A DNA stretch of 64,000 nucleotides from Actinobacteria bacterium IMCC26256 (lineage in GTDB: Bacteria; Actinomycetota; Acidimicrobiia; IMCC26256): assembly GCA_001023575.1 (NCBI GenBank), contig CP011489.1, forward strand, positions 2,045,001 through 2,109,000, given 5' to 3'. The notes beneath the pieces were generated by a model. That model had not been told where the DNA came from. It saw only the letters and a program-made list of their open reading frames with translations, and did no database searches. A program made the position numbers and the translations under genes. Below, piece after piece: positions 1 through 8,090 of this stretch (positions are counted from its first letter, which is position 1; every line of letters begins with the position of its first letter).

Positions 1-1
1 T

Positions 2-607
2 CAAGCAAAAGCAGAGGGCTGGCTCGTACCGACTGTCTCGTGGGGCTACTTCCCCGTCAACAGTGAGGGCGGAGATTTAATCATCTGGACTGATGACACA
101 CGTCGCACAGAGCGCATGCGAATGAGCTTTCCACGACAGCGACGAGCACCCTTCCACTGCATCTCAGATTTCTTCCGCTCAACTGAGTCTGGAGATGCCG
201 ATTACGCGGCCTTCCACGTCGTAACGGTAGGAGAGGAGGCCTCGATCAAGGAGCGAGAACTCTTTGCAGATGATCGCTATGCCGATTACCTACGCTGCCA
301 CGGACTCAGCGTTGAGATGACAGAGGCCCTCGCAGAGTTATGGCATCGTCGCATTCGCGAAGATTGGGGTTTCGCCGATCAGGACGGACCAAACCTTGCC
401 GGTCTATTTAGGCAGCAATACCGAGGGTCAAGATACTCATGGGGTTACCCGGCATGCCCCGACTTAGAAGAGCAAGGAAAGTTGAATGAACTGCTTGACC
501 TTGGCTCAATCGGAGTACAGATCACTGAGGAGTTCCAGCTCACTCCCGAGCAGAGCACCTCTGCCATCATCCTCCCCCACCCTGAGGCTAAGTACTTCGT
601 AGTCTGA
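2..607 (+). CDS. metH: Methionine synthase (cobalamin-dependent), C-terminal fragment
   Basis: The frame is open from base 2, so the gene begins before the window; 201 residues are visible. They match the reactivation (AdoMet-binding) domain at the C-terminus of MetH, which methylates homocysteine using methylcobalamin and uses AdoMet to rescue oxidised cobalamin. Diagnostic stretches are AEGWLVPTVSWGYFPVN near the left edge, FPRQ followed by CISDFFR, the AdoMet-binding segment RGSRYSWGYPACPD, and the C-terminal TEEFQLTPEQSTSAI ending in PHPEAKYF. The stop at 605-607 is where the family normally ends. The catalytic, folate and cobalamin domains lie outside the window. The next gene is convergent, 44 bp away, with no obvious terminator between them. 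Confidence 0.95.
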   Translation, partial: QAKAEGWLVPTVSWGYFPVNSEGGDLIIWTDDTRRTERMRMSFPRQRRAPFHCISDFFRSTESGDADYAAFHVVTVGEEASIKERELFADDRYADYLRCHGLSVEMTEALAELWHRRIREDWGFADQDGPNLAGLFRQQYRGSRYSWGYPACPDLEEQGKLNELLDLGSIGVQITEEFQLTPEQSTSAIILPHPEAKYFVV

Positions 608-651
608 TCGCGCATCTTGCTGAGTTGAGATGAGCAGCGAGAGTTCGCGCG

Positions 652-2997
652 TTAAATACTTCGACAGCCGAGCAACGGGTTTGCTCCGCCGCCGATGTCG
701 ATTGCGTAGACACAGACCTGGCTACCTCCGCCAGAGAGTGTGGTGTCGAAACCATGAAGCGCTCCGTACGAGGAGAAGACGGCTCCGACATCTGGGCGCG
801 AGAGGTTTGCGGTAGTTGCAGCCCTAAATACGCCGTCAACATAAATATGGAGCGTAACTGGGTTCGCACTATCCGGGTCTATTACCCATCCCGTTACACG
901 AATTCCACTAGGAGTTCGACTGACGCTATCGATGCTGCCGAATGGCTGCGTGTTAACTGTGACGCTTCTGCACCCAATCAGGGGATTCACTCCGACGCCA
1001 ACATTGATCGCATAGACACAGTACGTAGTTGCACCAGTCGTTGTTGGAGGAATTATCGAGTCGAATCCGTGGTTAGATCCCCATGCTGGAAAGACCGAAC
1101 CAACATCGGCTCGAGGAGTATTTGCGCTAATCGCAGATACAAGTTGACCGTTTGCGTATACATGGAGAGTCACAGGGCCCGCAGTATCGGCATCTAAGGC
1201 CCAACCGCTCAGCCTCACACCACCCGCTACACGTCCAACTACCTCAAGACTCCCGAGAGGCGTTCCACCAAGAACAGTCGTGCAGGTACCGAGTCGCGGA
1301 TTGGTTACACCATCTACGATGTTTATTGCATAGAGACATACCTCGCCGCCTTGCAGAGGCACAAATGCATCAAAGCTGTGGGAATCGCCGTAACCTGGGA
1401 AGTAGTTCGAGAAACCCGGTCGGGAGAGGTTGGCTGAGATCGCAGCCCCCACTCCGCCGGCGTATACATGAACCGAGACTGGATCTGCAGAGTCTGGGTC
1501 AAGCGCCCAGCCAACAACTCGAACTCCACCGGGGACGCGCGAGACAGACTCAACGTTCCCAATCGGCGTAGGCCCTATCAAAGTGCTGCAACCAAGTTGT
1601 CGCACCGCTACGCCCGGGCCAACATTTACAACGTAGACACAGAGGTTTCCTCCAGAGACTGGAGCCACCGCATCAAAACCATGATTAGCGCCATAGGGAG
1701 GGTACGCGGCGCCAATGTCCGGGCGAGCAACCCCCGCAGGAATCGCAGCGGCCAGCGAACCGTCTCGCGTCACCAGAATTGTTGCCGCTGTACCAAGATC
1801 GGGGTCAAGCCCCCAACCGCGTATCAGCACGCCACCCGGCGCGCGACTTATTGAGTCGAGCGCTCCAACGGGATCCGGGCCAGCGATTACTCCGCAGCCG
1901 AGGGGCGTGTCTCTAGAGCCGGTCCCTACATTGACTCCGTATACGCATACGGTGCCGCCGGTTGTGACTGGCAGCACGCCATCGAAGCCATGGTTCGCTC
2001 CAAAATTAAATACCGCTGCAACATCGGGTCGATATCCATTCGCAAGAATCGTGCCGATCGGATTGTCGTTTAGCGTCACGCGAACTGATATTGCATCCGG
2101 GGTTGAGACATCAAAACTCCACCCTCCAACATGCACTCCGCCCGGTACACGCTCGACTATGTCCGTGCGCCCAGCAGGGTCAGCTCCGGCAGCGGCGAGC
2201 GCAGGGATACCGTTCCATACCAATACCCTTTGATACAAGGAGATAATGGTTGCTGCATAAGTCGTTGAGCTAGCCCAGTTGCCATTACCCATTTGATTCC
2301 AGGTAGCTGCACGACCTTTTGCAAAGAATGTATCGAAGTTATAAATCGCTAGCGCAGGGTCGTATGTGTAGACGCCGTTTACAGTGCGGCGTCCGTACCA
2401 CTCGACAACCGGGGCGTTGCGTAGGCCGCTTGCACGCGAGGTGATATCCGCGTAATTCTTTAGGTGCTGAATCTGGGCGCGTACCCCAGTTCGAGCGTTA
2501 GGGAACGGCCTACCTGAGTTACAGGTATCGCAGGCACCCATCCCTGCGAAGTTGTAATCGGTTGGTTTGACCATGCTGCCAACAAAACCGAAGTAGCCGG
2601 TCTCAACAATGGATTGGATAAATGCGATGTCGCCTCGCAGATTCTCTGATACCCCCTCATCGACGAAATACGCCGCCATCGAATCAATATTCTCTCCGGG
2701 GACATTGAGGGTTCGCCCCGTGGAGCGATACCAAGCAGCTAGTTGAGCGGAGTTGAGGACCGGCGGACCGATTACTGGAACGGTGATCGCATCCGCAGAG
2801 GCCGGAGCAGCGTTAACGGCGAGCGATACCAGCCCGGCAGATACAAAACCAACAGCAAGAAGAGCAAACGCACTGACGATCGCTATGCAGCGCTCGAGCA
2901 CCGGAACCCGACGCGCGCTCTCTCGCGATGTCACGGAGATACTTGAGGAATACTCGTCTGGATTCATATTTAGATTCTTCTGTAAGGGGGCACGCAT
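652..2997 (-). CDS. Secreted glucosaminidase-domain protein with five C-terminal repeats
   Basis: A 781-residue exported protein. Residues about 34-69 form a hydrophobic signal or anchor ending in APASADA. Residues about 80-265 resemble the glucosaminidase (peptidoglycan N-acetylglucosaminidase) family: FIQSIVETGYFG carries the putative catalytic Glu, followed by NFAGMGACDTC and a Tyr/Trp-rich half. The remaining ~500 residues are five repeats of about 95-100 residues, each with a PGGVRVxGWALDPD core, an RPDVG segment, a YGxNHGFD segment and a Cys-containing CVYAINVG strand. They look like beta-sandwich modules for wall or glycan attachment (inference). An alternative ATG lies 10 codons in (2967); no strong ribosome site settles the choice. 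It likely remodels peptidoglycan outside the membrane. The gene faces away from the rml operon, sharing its upstream spacer. Confidence 0.8.
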   Translation of the reverse strand: MRAPLQKNLNMNPDEYSSSISVTSRESARRVPVLERCIAIVSAFALLAVGFVSAGLVSLAVNAAPASADAITVPVIGPPVLNSAQLAAWYRSTGRTLNVPGENIDSMAAYFVDEGVSENLRGDIAFIQSIVETGYFGFVGSMVKPTDYNFAGMGACDTCNSGRPFPNARTGVRAQIQHLKNYADITSRASGLRNAPVVEWYGRRTVNGVYTYDPALAIYNFDTFFAKGRAATWNQMGNGNWASSTTYAATIISLYQRVLVWNGIPALAAAGADPAGRTDIVERVPGGVHVGGWSFDVSTPDAISVRVTLNDNPIGTILANGYRPDVAAVFNFGANHGFDGVLPVTTGGTVCVYGVNVGTGSRDTPLGCGVIAGPDPVGALDSISRAPGGVLIRGWGLDPDLGTAATILVTRDGSLAAAIPAGVARPDIGAAYPPYGANHGFDAVAPVSGGNLCVYVVNVGPGVAVRQLGCSTLIGPTPIGNVESVSRVPGGVRVVGWALDPDSADPVSVHVYAGGVGAAISANLSRPGFSNYFPGYGDSHSFDAFVPLQGGEVCLYAINIVDGVTNPRLGTCTTVLGGTPLGSLEVVGRVAGGVRLSGWALDADTAGPVTLHVYANGQLVSAISANTPRADVGSVFPAWGSNHGFDSIIPPTTTGATTYCVYAINVGVGVNPLIGCRSVTVNTQPFGSIDSVSRTPSGIRVTGWVIDPDSANPVTLHIYVDGVFRAATTANLSRPDVGAVFSSYGALHGFDTTLSGGGSQVCVYAIDIGGGANPLLGCRSI
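655..2160 (-). repeat. Five ~300-bp in-frame repeats encoding the wall protein modules
   Basis: The 3' two thirds of the glucosaminidase gene consist of five diverged copies of a roughly 290-300 bp unit. Each translates to a module with GWALDPDS-like, RPDVG-like, NHGFD-like and CVYAINVG-like segments. Divergence is much greater at DNA than at protein level, so the copies are old and selected. Boundaries are approximate because they were taken from the protein repeat. Confidence 0.8.
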
Positions 2998-3292
2998 AGT
3001 GCCAATGTTGCTTATGTCAACTTATGTTGCCAGTGTTATAGATGATCTGATAGTTGAGGCTAGGGCCCCGCGACTCCAAATGCATGCCAATCTGGTCTCC
3101 GTCCGATGATTATCGGCTGTTTATCGGCAGCAATGGGCAATTCCTCAACCTGAGGCCACTCCTTTATTACCGTGATTATTACTCTGATTTTTGGGAAAAA
3201 AACTCGCGGGCTACCCCAAATAGGGCGAAAAAATTGACCTATCCTCCATTTATGGGCCTCACACATCGAGACGTCGCCTAGCCTGCTGCGTG
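2998..3292. other. Divergent intergenic spacer with three short tandem pairs
   Basis: A 295-bp spacer separates the wall glucosaminidase (minus) from rmlA (plus) and must hold both promoters. It is AT-richer than the flanking genes. Three imperfect tandem pairs are visible: CTTATGTCAA/CTTATGTTGC at 3011-3030, TTATCGGCTGT/TTATCGGCAGC at 3110-3131 and TTATTACCGTGA/TTATTACTCTGA at 3164-3187. A TTGACC hexamer near 3235 could be a -35 element for rmlA, but no convincing -10 follows at the right spacing. I see no gene in it: open frames here lack ribosome sites and protein-like composition. Confidence 0.5.
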
Positions 3293-4378
3293 ATGAAGGG
3301 CCTAATTCTCTCCGGGGGCGCTGGTACACGCCTGCGCCCCATAACCCATACGAGCGCTAAGCAATTGGTACCAATTGCCAATAAGCCAATCCTCTTCTAT
3401 GGGATCGAGGACATGGCCGCCGCTGGCATCAAAGAGATAGGCATCATTGTTGGGGATACTGCCCCCGAGATTGAGGCTGCAGTAGGTGACGGCTCGCGCT
3501 GGGGAGTGAGGGTTACCTATATTCCTCAGGACGCCCCGCTCGGACTCGCTCACTGCGTGCTTATTGCCTCCGATTACCTAGGCGACGACGACTTTGTCAT
3601 GTACCTAGGCGACAACATGCTTGAGCAGAACCTCACAGATTTTGTTACCAACTTCACCACCGCACGCAAAGCTGGGGCTGCCGATGCCCCTACAGCACAG
3701 ATTCTGCTGGCGCACGTCGATGACCCACGCCAATTTGGGGTTGCTGATGTAGGCCCTGACGGAGATATTCGCGCACTCGTCGAGAAGCCAGAGAATCCCC
3801 CATCCGATCTTGCGCTTGTCGGTATTTATCTCTTTGACAAGACCATTCATAAGGCAGTTCGCTCAATTAAGCCATCGGAGCGCGGTGAACTCGAGATTAC
3901 TGATGCAATCCAGTGGCTTCTTGAGCAGGGCCTGCGCGTTAGCCATGAGGTTCTCAAAGGTTGGTGGATTGATACGGGCAAGAAAGACCCGCTACTTGAG
4001 TGCAACCGCCTCGTGCTTGAGACTCTTGTTACCTCAATCGTTGGAACCGTCGATACCGACTCCACTATTGAGGGCAGGGTCGTGGTCGAAGCGGGCGCAG
4101 TGATTATTAACTCAAGAGTTAGAGGTCCAGCAATTATCGGTGCAGGCACGCGGGTCGTTAACTCCTATATCGGACCCTTCTCCTCTGTATCATCGAATTG
4201 TCAGATAATCGACTCAGAGCTTGACCACTCCGTAGTGCTCGAATCTGCTCAAATTGTAGGTATTCATCGAATGACTGACTCCTTAATCGGGCGTGACGTA
4301 CAGGTGCTGCACTCCGATACAAAACCTCGCGCACTCCGTCTAATGCTTGGCGACGACTCGAAAGTAGAGCTTGACTGA
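3293..4378 (+). CDS. rmlA: Glucose-1-phosphate thymidylyltransferase, long form
   Basis: Makes dTDP-glucose from dTTP and glucose-1-phosphate, the first step toward dTDP-L-rhamnose. The 361-residue protein has the nucleotidyltransferase signature LSGGAGTRLRP at residues 6-16, the KQLVPIANKP loop, the metal-binding LGDN, and VEKP/GIYLFD substrate-pocket segments. A C-terminal stretch (about 245-345) of hexapeptide-like valine and isoleucine repeats marks the long RmlA type found in many actinobacteria and archaea. A GTG three bases upstream (3290) is an equally possible start. It opens an rml operon: the next gene starts one base after its stop. The long form can be less regulated by dTDP-rhamnose than the short form; that is family knowledge, not visible here. 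Confidence 0.93.
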   Translation: MKGLILSGGAGTRLRPITHTSAKQLVPIANKPILFYGIEDMAAAGIKEIGIIVGDTAPEIEAAVGDGSRWGVRVTYIPQDAPLGLAHCVLIASDYLGDDDFVMYLGDNMLEQNLTDFVTNFTTARKAGAADAPTAQILLAHVDDPRQFGVADVGPDGDIRALVEKPENPPSDLALVGIYLFDKTIHKAVRSIKPSERGELEITDAIQWLLEQGLRVSHEVLKGWWIDTGKKDPLLECNRLVLETLVTSIVGTVDTDSTIEGRVVVEAGAVIINSRVRGPAIIGAGTRVVNSYIGPFSSVSSNCQIIDSELDHSVVLESAQIVGIHRMTDSLIGRDVQVLHSDTKPRALRLMLGDDSKVELD

Positions 4379-4379
4379 A

Positions 4380-4946
4380 ATGGCAACTGTTACTGAATCT
4401 GATGTAATCGCAGGGGTATATCTCGTAGACCCCGCGATCCACGGCGACGAGCGCGGTTACTTCATTGAGACCTACCGTCGACAGTGGTTCCCCCAAGGTC
4501 GCGAGATGATCCAAGGAAACCGCGGCGATCGTCAAGAGGGTTGCATAGTCGGACTGCACTACCACTTACATCAAGCCGATTACTGGTACATCCCGTATGG
4601 CAGAGCACGAGTAGTTCTCCACGATCTACGCGTTGGTGGCCCAACCGATGGCGCAACTCTCTGCCTGGATTTGGGAAGGCGCGAAGATGGAACGCATAAC
4701 CACGGAGGGATCTTTATTCCACCTGGCATTGCTCATGGATTCGCATCGCTAACGGATATGACGATTACCTACCTCGTCGATGGTTATTACAACGCCCAAG
4801 ACGAATTGGGTGTCGCCTGGGATGACCCCGAAATTGCAGCGGATTGGGGGCTCGCTAACCCCATCCTCTCTGAGCGCGACGCAACCAACCCTCTTCGTAG
4901 CGAGATTGAACCCCGTGTGCGCCCAGCTTGGGCAATGCGCACCTGA
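4380..4946 (+). CDS. rmlC: RmlC-like dTDP-4-dehydrorhamnose 3,5-epimerase (divergent)
   Basis: A 188-residue cupin of the RmlC family, placed between rmlA and rmlB, so probably the epimerase acting on dTDP-4-keto-6-deoxyglucose. Visible family marks are HGDERGYFIETY near the N-terminus, GLHYH with the catalytic His, IPPGIAHGF, YLVDGYYN with the active-site Tyr, and VAWDDPEI near the end. It is atypical: the usual Arg just before GLH is Val, and the usual QxKLVRV segment reads ADYWYIPYG, so basic residues that normally hold the substrate phosphates are missing. It may be a diverged epimerase or act on a variant substrate. The ATG at 4380 is preferred over an in-frame TTG at 4371 that overlaps rmlA. 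Confidence 0.82.
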   Translation: MATVTESDVIAGVYLVDPAIHGDERGYFIETYRRQWFPQGREMIQGNRGDRQEGCIVGLHYHLHQADYWYIPYGRARVVLHDLRVGGPTDGATLCLDLGRREDGTHNHGGIFIPPGIAHGFASLTDMTITYLVDGYYNAQDELGVAWDDPEIAADWGLANPILSERDATNPLRSEIEPRVRPAWAMRT

Positions 4947-4959
4947 GATAAGGAAACCA

Positions 4960-5922
4960 ATGCGCCTCTTTGTTACTGGCGGTGCCGGATTTATCGGCTC
5001 CAATTATGTTCGATATGTATTAGAAAACACCGACGACACAGTGACGGTCTTCGATGCACTCACTTACGCAGGAAATCTAAATAATTTCAAGGGTCTTGAA
5101 GATAACCCTCGTTTCTCCTTTGTAAAAGGCGACATTACGGATCGAGAGTCAGTAAGTGCCGCCATGCCCGGGCACGATGCTGTAGTTCACTTTGCTGCCG
5201 AGAGCCACGTAGACAGATCAATTGTTGACCCTGACGCCTTTGTTAAGACCAACTGCGACGGAACAAATGTGATGTGCGATGTAGCTAGAAGGGTCGAGGT
5301 TGATCGCTTCCTGCATATCTCGACGGATGAGGTCTACGGATCAATTGAAGAGGGGTCATTCTTCGAGACCGATCCCCTCGGTCCTCGCTCTCCGTACTCC
5401 GCATCCAAAGCCGGATCAGATCTCATAGCTCTTGCTTACCAAGAGACCTACGGACTCCCTGTTGTAGTAACACGATCCTCGAATAACTTTGGGCCTTACC
5501 AATTCCCAGAGAAAGTTATTCCGCTCTTCGTCACCAATCTGCTTGATGGCAATAAGGTGCCGCTTTACGGCGACGGCCTCAATGTTCGCGACTGGTGCTA
5601 CGTAGAGGACAACTGCAGTGGTGTTGATGCGGTGCTACGAAATGGCGTAATTGGCGAGATCTACAACATAGGTGCAGGTAATGAGGAGCCCAACAGGTTC
5701 CTCACGGACAGCATCCTTGAGATTCTCGGTTTCGACGACTCCATGATCGAGTATGTCGAGGATCGCCTTGGCCACGACCGTAGGTACTCGATCGACACAA
5801 CTAAAGCTCGCTCTCTCGGATGGGCCCCAAAACGCGATTTCCGTGAAGCCCTAGAGGCGACTGTCGCTTGGTACAGCGATAACCGCTGGTGGTGGGAGCC
5901 GCTCCGAACGAAGCAGGGTTAA
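4960..5922 (+). CDS. rmlB: dTDP-glucose 4,6-dehydratase
   Basis: An extended SDR of 320 residues that converts dTDP-glucose to dTDP-4-keto-6-deoxyglucose with NAD. It shows the nucleotide-binding GGAGFIGSN at the N-terminus, HFAAESHVDRSI, the catalytic STDEVYGS segment with Thr-Asp-Glu, the YSASK catalytic Tyr/Lys pair, and RSSNNFGPYQFPEK, all diagnostic for RmlB. The ATG at 4960 is chosen because an AAGGA ribosome site lies just upstream (near 4950) and because family members begin exactly here; the frame is open further upstream through rmlC. The gene follows rmlC by 13 bp and its stop overlaps the rmlD start (TAATG). Confidence 0.95.
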   Translation: MRLFVTGGAGFIGSNYVRYVLENTDDTVTVFDALTYAGNLNNFKGLEDNPRFSFVKGDITDRESVSAAMPGHDAVVHFAAESHVDRSIVDPDAFVKTNCDGTNVMCDVARRVEVDRFLHISTDEVYGSIEEGSFFETDPLGPRSPYSASKAGSDLIALAYQETYGLPVVVTRSSNNFGPYQFPEKVIPLFVTNLLDGNKVPLYGDGLNVRDWCYVEDNCSGVDAVLRNGVIGEIYNIGAGNEEPNRFLTDSILEILGFDDSMIEYVEDRLGHDRRYSIDTTKARSLGWAPKRDFREALEATVAWYSDNRWWWEPLRTKQG

Positions 5923-6764
5923 TGCGCGTTCTTATTACCGGCGCAGCCGGGATGCTCGGGAACGAATTGGTATCCGCCTTCTCGGATCATGAAGTTACTG
6001 GGCTCGCTCATCGCGACCTTGACGTCTCGGAGAGAGATGCAGTTCTCGATGCCGTTAGCACCATTAGGCCTGAATTAATCCTTCATGCCGCAGCTTGGAC
6101 TGCAGTAGACGCATGTGAATCAGACCCAGATAGGGCTTTTGCTATCAACTCTCTCGGCCCTCAGTACATTGCCGAGGCAGCAGAGAAGTGCTCCGCACGG
6201 GTGGTTACATACTCGACTGATTATGTTTTCGATGGCGCACTCAGTCGCCCTTACTCGGAGATGGACTCTCCATCGCCTCAGTCGGTCTACGGGGAATCCA
6301 AGCTGCGCGGAGAAGAAGCCTTCAACGACGAAGCTGTAATAATGCGGGTCTCATGGGTCTCTGGATTTCACGGAGCCAACATGGTCAAGACGATTCTGCG
6401 AATAGCGGAGGAGAACCCAGTTCTCAGATTTGTTGATGATCAAATTGGGTACCCAACCTTCGCAGCCGATGCAGCGGCGATGACCCGCCTACTTGTAGAT
6501 CAAGAACGATCAGGCCTATATCACGTTACAAATCAGGGCGAGGTTTCGTGGTTTGGTTTTGTTAGAGAAGTACTAATCGCTGCAGGCCTTGACCCAGAAC
6601 GCGTAGAGCCGATTACAACTGCAAGCCTTACCCCTCCACGCCCTGCGAAGCGTCCGGCAAACTCCAGGCTCGAGAATGCAGCCCTAAAGCGAGACGGTAT
6701 TGAGCTACTCCCCGACTTCAGAGAGTCTCTCTCGGTCTTAGTTGCACGCCTACTAGGCGAGTGA
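5922..6764 (+). CDS. rmlD: dTDP-4-dehydrorhamnose reductase
   Basis: The last step of dTDP-L-rhamnose synthesis, an NADPH-dependent reduction. The 280-residue SDR has GAAGMLGNEL at the N-terminus, HAAAWTAVDACE, the YSTDYVFDG segment, and the YGESKLRGE catalytic Tyr/Lys pair, the classic RmlD pattern. Its ATG overlaps the last base of the rmlB stop codon, so the two are translationally coupled; an upstream in-frame ATG inside rmlB is rejected on family length. The glycosyltransferase at 6777 follows after 12 bp and is probably in the same transcript. With RmlA, the RmlC-like protein and RmlB it completes a four-gene rhamnose-donor operon. Confidence 0.95.
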   Translation: MRVLITGAAGMLGNELVSAFSDHEVTGLAHRDLDVSERDAVLDAVSTIRPELILHAAAWTAVDACESDPDRAFAINSLGPQYIAEAAEKCSARVVTYSTDYVFDGALSRPYSEMDSPSPQSVYGESKLRGEEAFNDEAVIMRVSWVSGFHGANMVKTILRIAEENPVLRFVDDQIGYPTFAADAAAMTRLLVDQERSGLYHVTNQGEVSWFGFVREVLIAAGLDPERVEPITTASLTPPRPAKRPANSRLENAALKRDGIELLPDFRESLSVLVARLLGE

Positions 6765-6776
6765 CGAGGGGCGCCG

Positions 6777-8090
6777 ATGAGCAAGGGGCTCGATAGCGCA
6801 ATACAGTCGCAGGGAGCGAAGCCACTTGTTCGGGTCGTCGTTGTTGACTACGACGGCGGGGAGACAACACTTGCATGCCTGAGATCTTTAACAGCCACAA
6901 GATGGCCAGAGGATTCTCTTGAGATAGTCCTAGTTGACAACGCCTCACAGAAACCTGTGACAGGTTTAGTTCGAAGCGAACTCCCAAGGATTCGAGTCAT
7001 CGAGAGCAGTGAGAATCTCGGTTTCGGTGGTGGATGCAACCTAGGCATTGGGGATCTCACTGGAGTTGATTATGTTGCGCTCATCAACAATGACATGACT
7101 GTCGAGCCTGAGTGGCTTTCACCTCTGGTTGATGCAGTTAATAAAGGCCCTCGGATCGGGGCATCCTCGCCAAAAATTATCCTGGCGTCGAGATACCGAA
7201 AAATCCGACTCCGATCGGATGTATCGACTCACGGAAGAGGAGACAAGCGCACTTTAGGGATCCGCATCGACGCAGCGCGTGTCGGCGGGGTGGATGTAAC
7301 AAGCGATATTCGTTACATCAGCGGAACCTGGGGGCCTGAGCTTCAGAGTGACGGATCATTGAGCGTGTGGACCAATGGATTAGCCGAGCTTCTGATCCCA
7401 TTCTCAGAGGAGGACACGGAGGAGTGCGAGTTGCTCCTATCTTCCTTGGGGCCAGTTGAGGTATTCGTCGATGAGGCGGGTGCGGAGACAAATAGCGCAA
7501 TCACGAAGATCACTTCTCAACCGCAGTGGGTATCGATTCAAGCTACGCGCCCGACGATCGAGGTAATCCAAAATACCGGCACTGAGATCATCTCTGATGG
7601 GTTTGGGGTCGACCGCGGCTACCTCCAGATTGATAATGGTCTCCACGATTTACCCGGAGAGATAACCGCGTGGTGCGGCGGAGCGGTACTACTCAAATCC
7701 GAGTACCTGCGAACATCTGGAAGATTCGACTCCTCCCTCTTTCTTTACTACGAAGACGTAGACCTCTCACTGCGCGGGAGCACGCTTGGCTGGCGATATG
7801 TATACGAACCCGCTTCGGTGGTGCACCACATTCATGCTGCTACCGCATCTCGCAACTGGAGCAGGAGCGAGCAACTCAAAGAACGCAATCGCCTCGTGGT
7901 GCTCCGGAGACACTCGGGTCTCGTAGCCGCTACAAAAGCCTGGATCAATACGGCGAGTGCGACTGCGGGCTTTGCAAAGCGCGACATCGTCTCGCCTCTT
8001 CTTCATGGGGATAAGCCCAGACCGGCTTATGTCGCCGCTCGGCTGCGCGCACTCTCAAGTGCAGCAGCATCCTTCTTATCTGGTCGCTGA
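6777..8090 (+). CDS. GT2 glycosyltransferase with an inserted domain (rhamnosyltransferase-like)
   Basis: A GT-A-fold family 2 glycosyltransferase of 437 residues. The N-terminal part has VVVDYDGG, LVDNAS (about 52-57) and NNDMT with the metal-binding Asp (104-108); the acceptor half resumes with GVDRGYLQID, AWCGGAVLL and the catalytic YYEDVDLSLR (about 324-333), close to WbbL/RfbF-type rhamnosyltransferases. Between residues about 140 and 272 lies an insertion of some 130 residues, rich in beta-prone and acidic segments, that I do not recognise. The position directly behind rmlD suggests that dTDP-rhamnose is the donor. Its last 15 bp overlap the tail of the convergent gene at 8076. No membrane segments are visible. 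Confidence 0.85.
   Translation: MSKGLDSAIQSQGAKPLVRVVVVDYDGGETTLACLRSLTATRWPEDSLEIVLVDNASQKPVTGLVRSELPRIRVIESSENLGFGGGCNLGIGDLTGVDYVALINNDMTVEPEWLSPLVDAVNKGPRIGASSPKIILASRYRKIRLRSDVSTHGRGDKRTLGIRIDAARVGGVDVTSDIRYISGTWGPELQSDGSLSVWTNGLAELLIPFSEEDTEECELLLSSLGPVEVFVDEAGAETNSAITKITSQPQWVSIQATRPTIEVIQNTGTEIISDGFGVDRGYLQIDNGLHDLPGEITAWCGGAVLLKSEYLRTSGRFDSSLFLYYEDVDLSLRGSTLGWRYVYEPASVVHHIHAATASRNWSRSEQLKERNRLVVLRRHSGLVAATKAWINTASATAGFAKRDIVSPLLHGDKPRPAYVAARLRALSSAAASFLSGR

Noticed and set aside
1152-1571. Plus-strand frames opposite the glucosaminidase repeats
   Set aside because: They arise from the repeat structure on the coding strand and have no start signals or protein-like composition.
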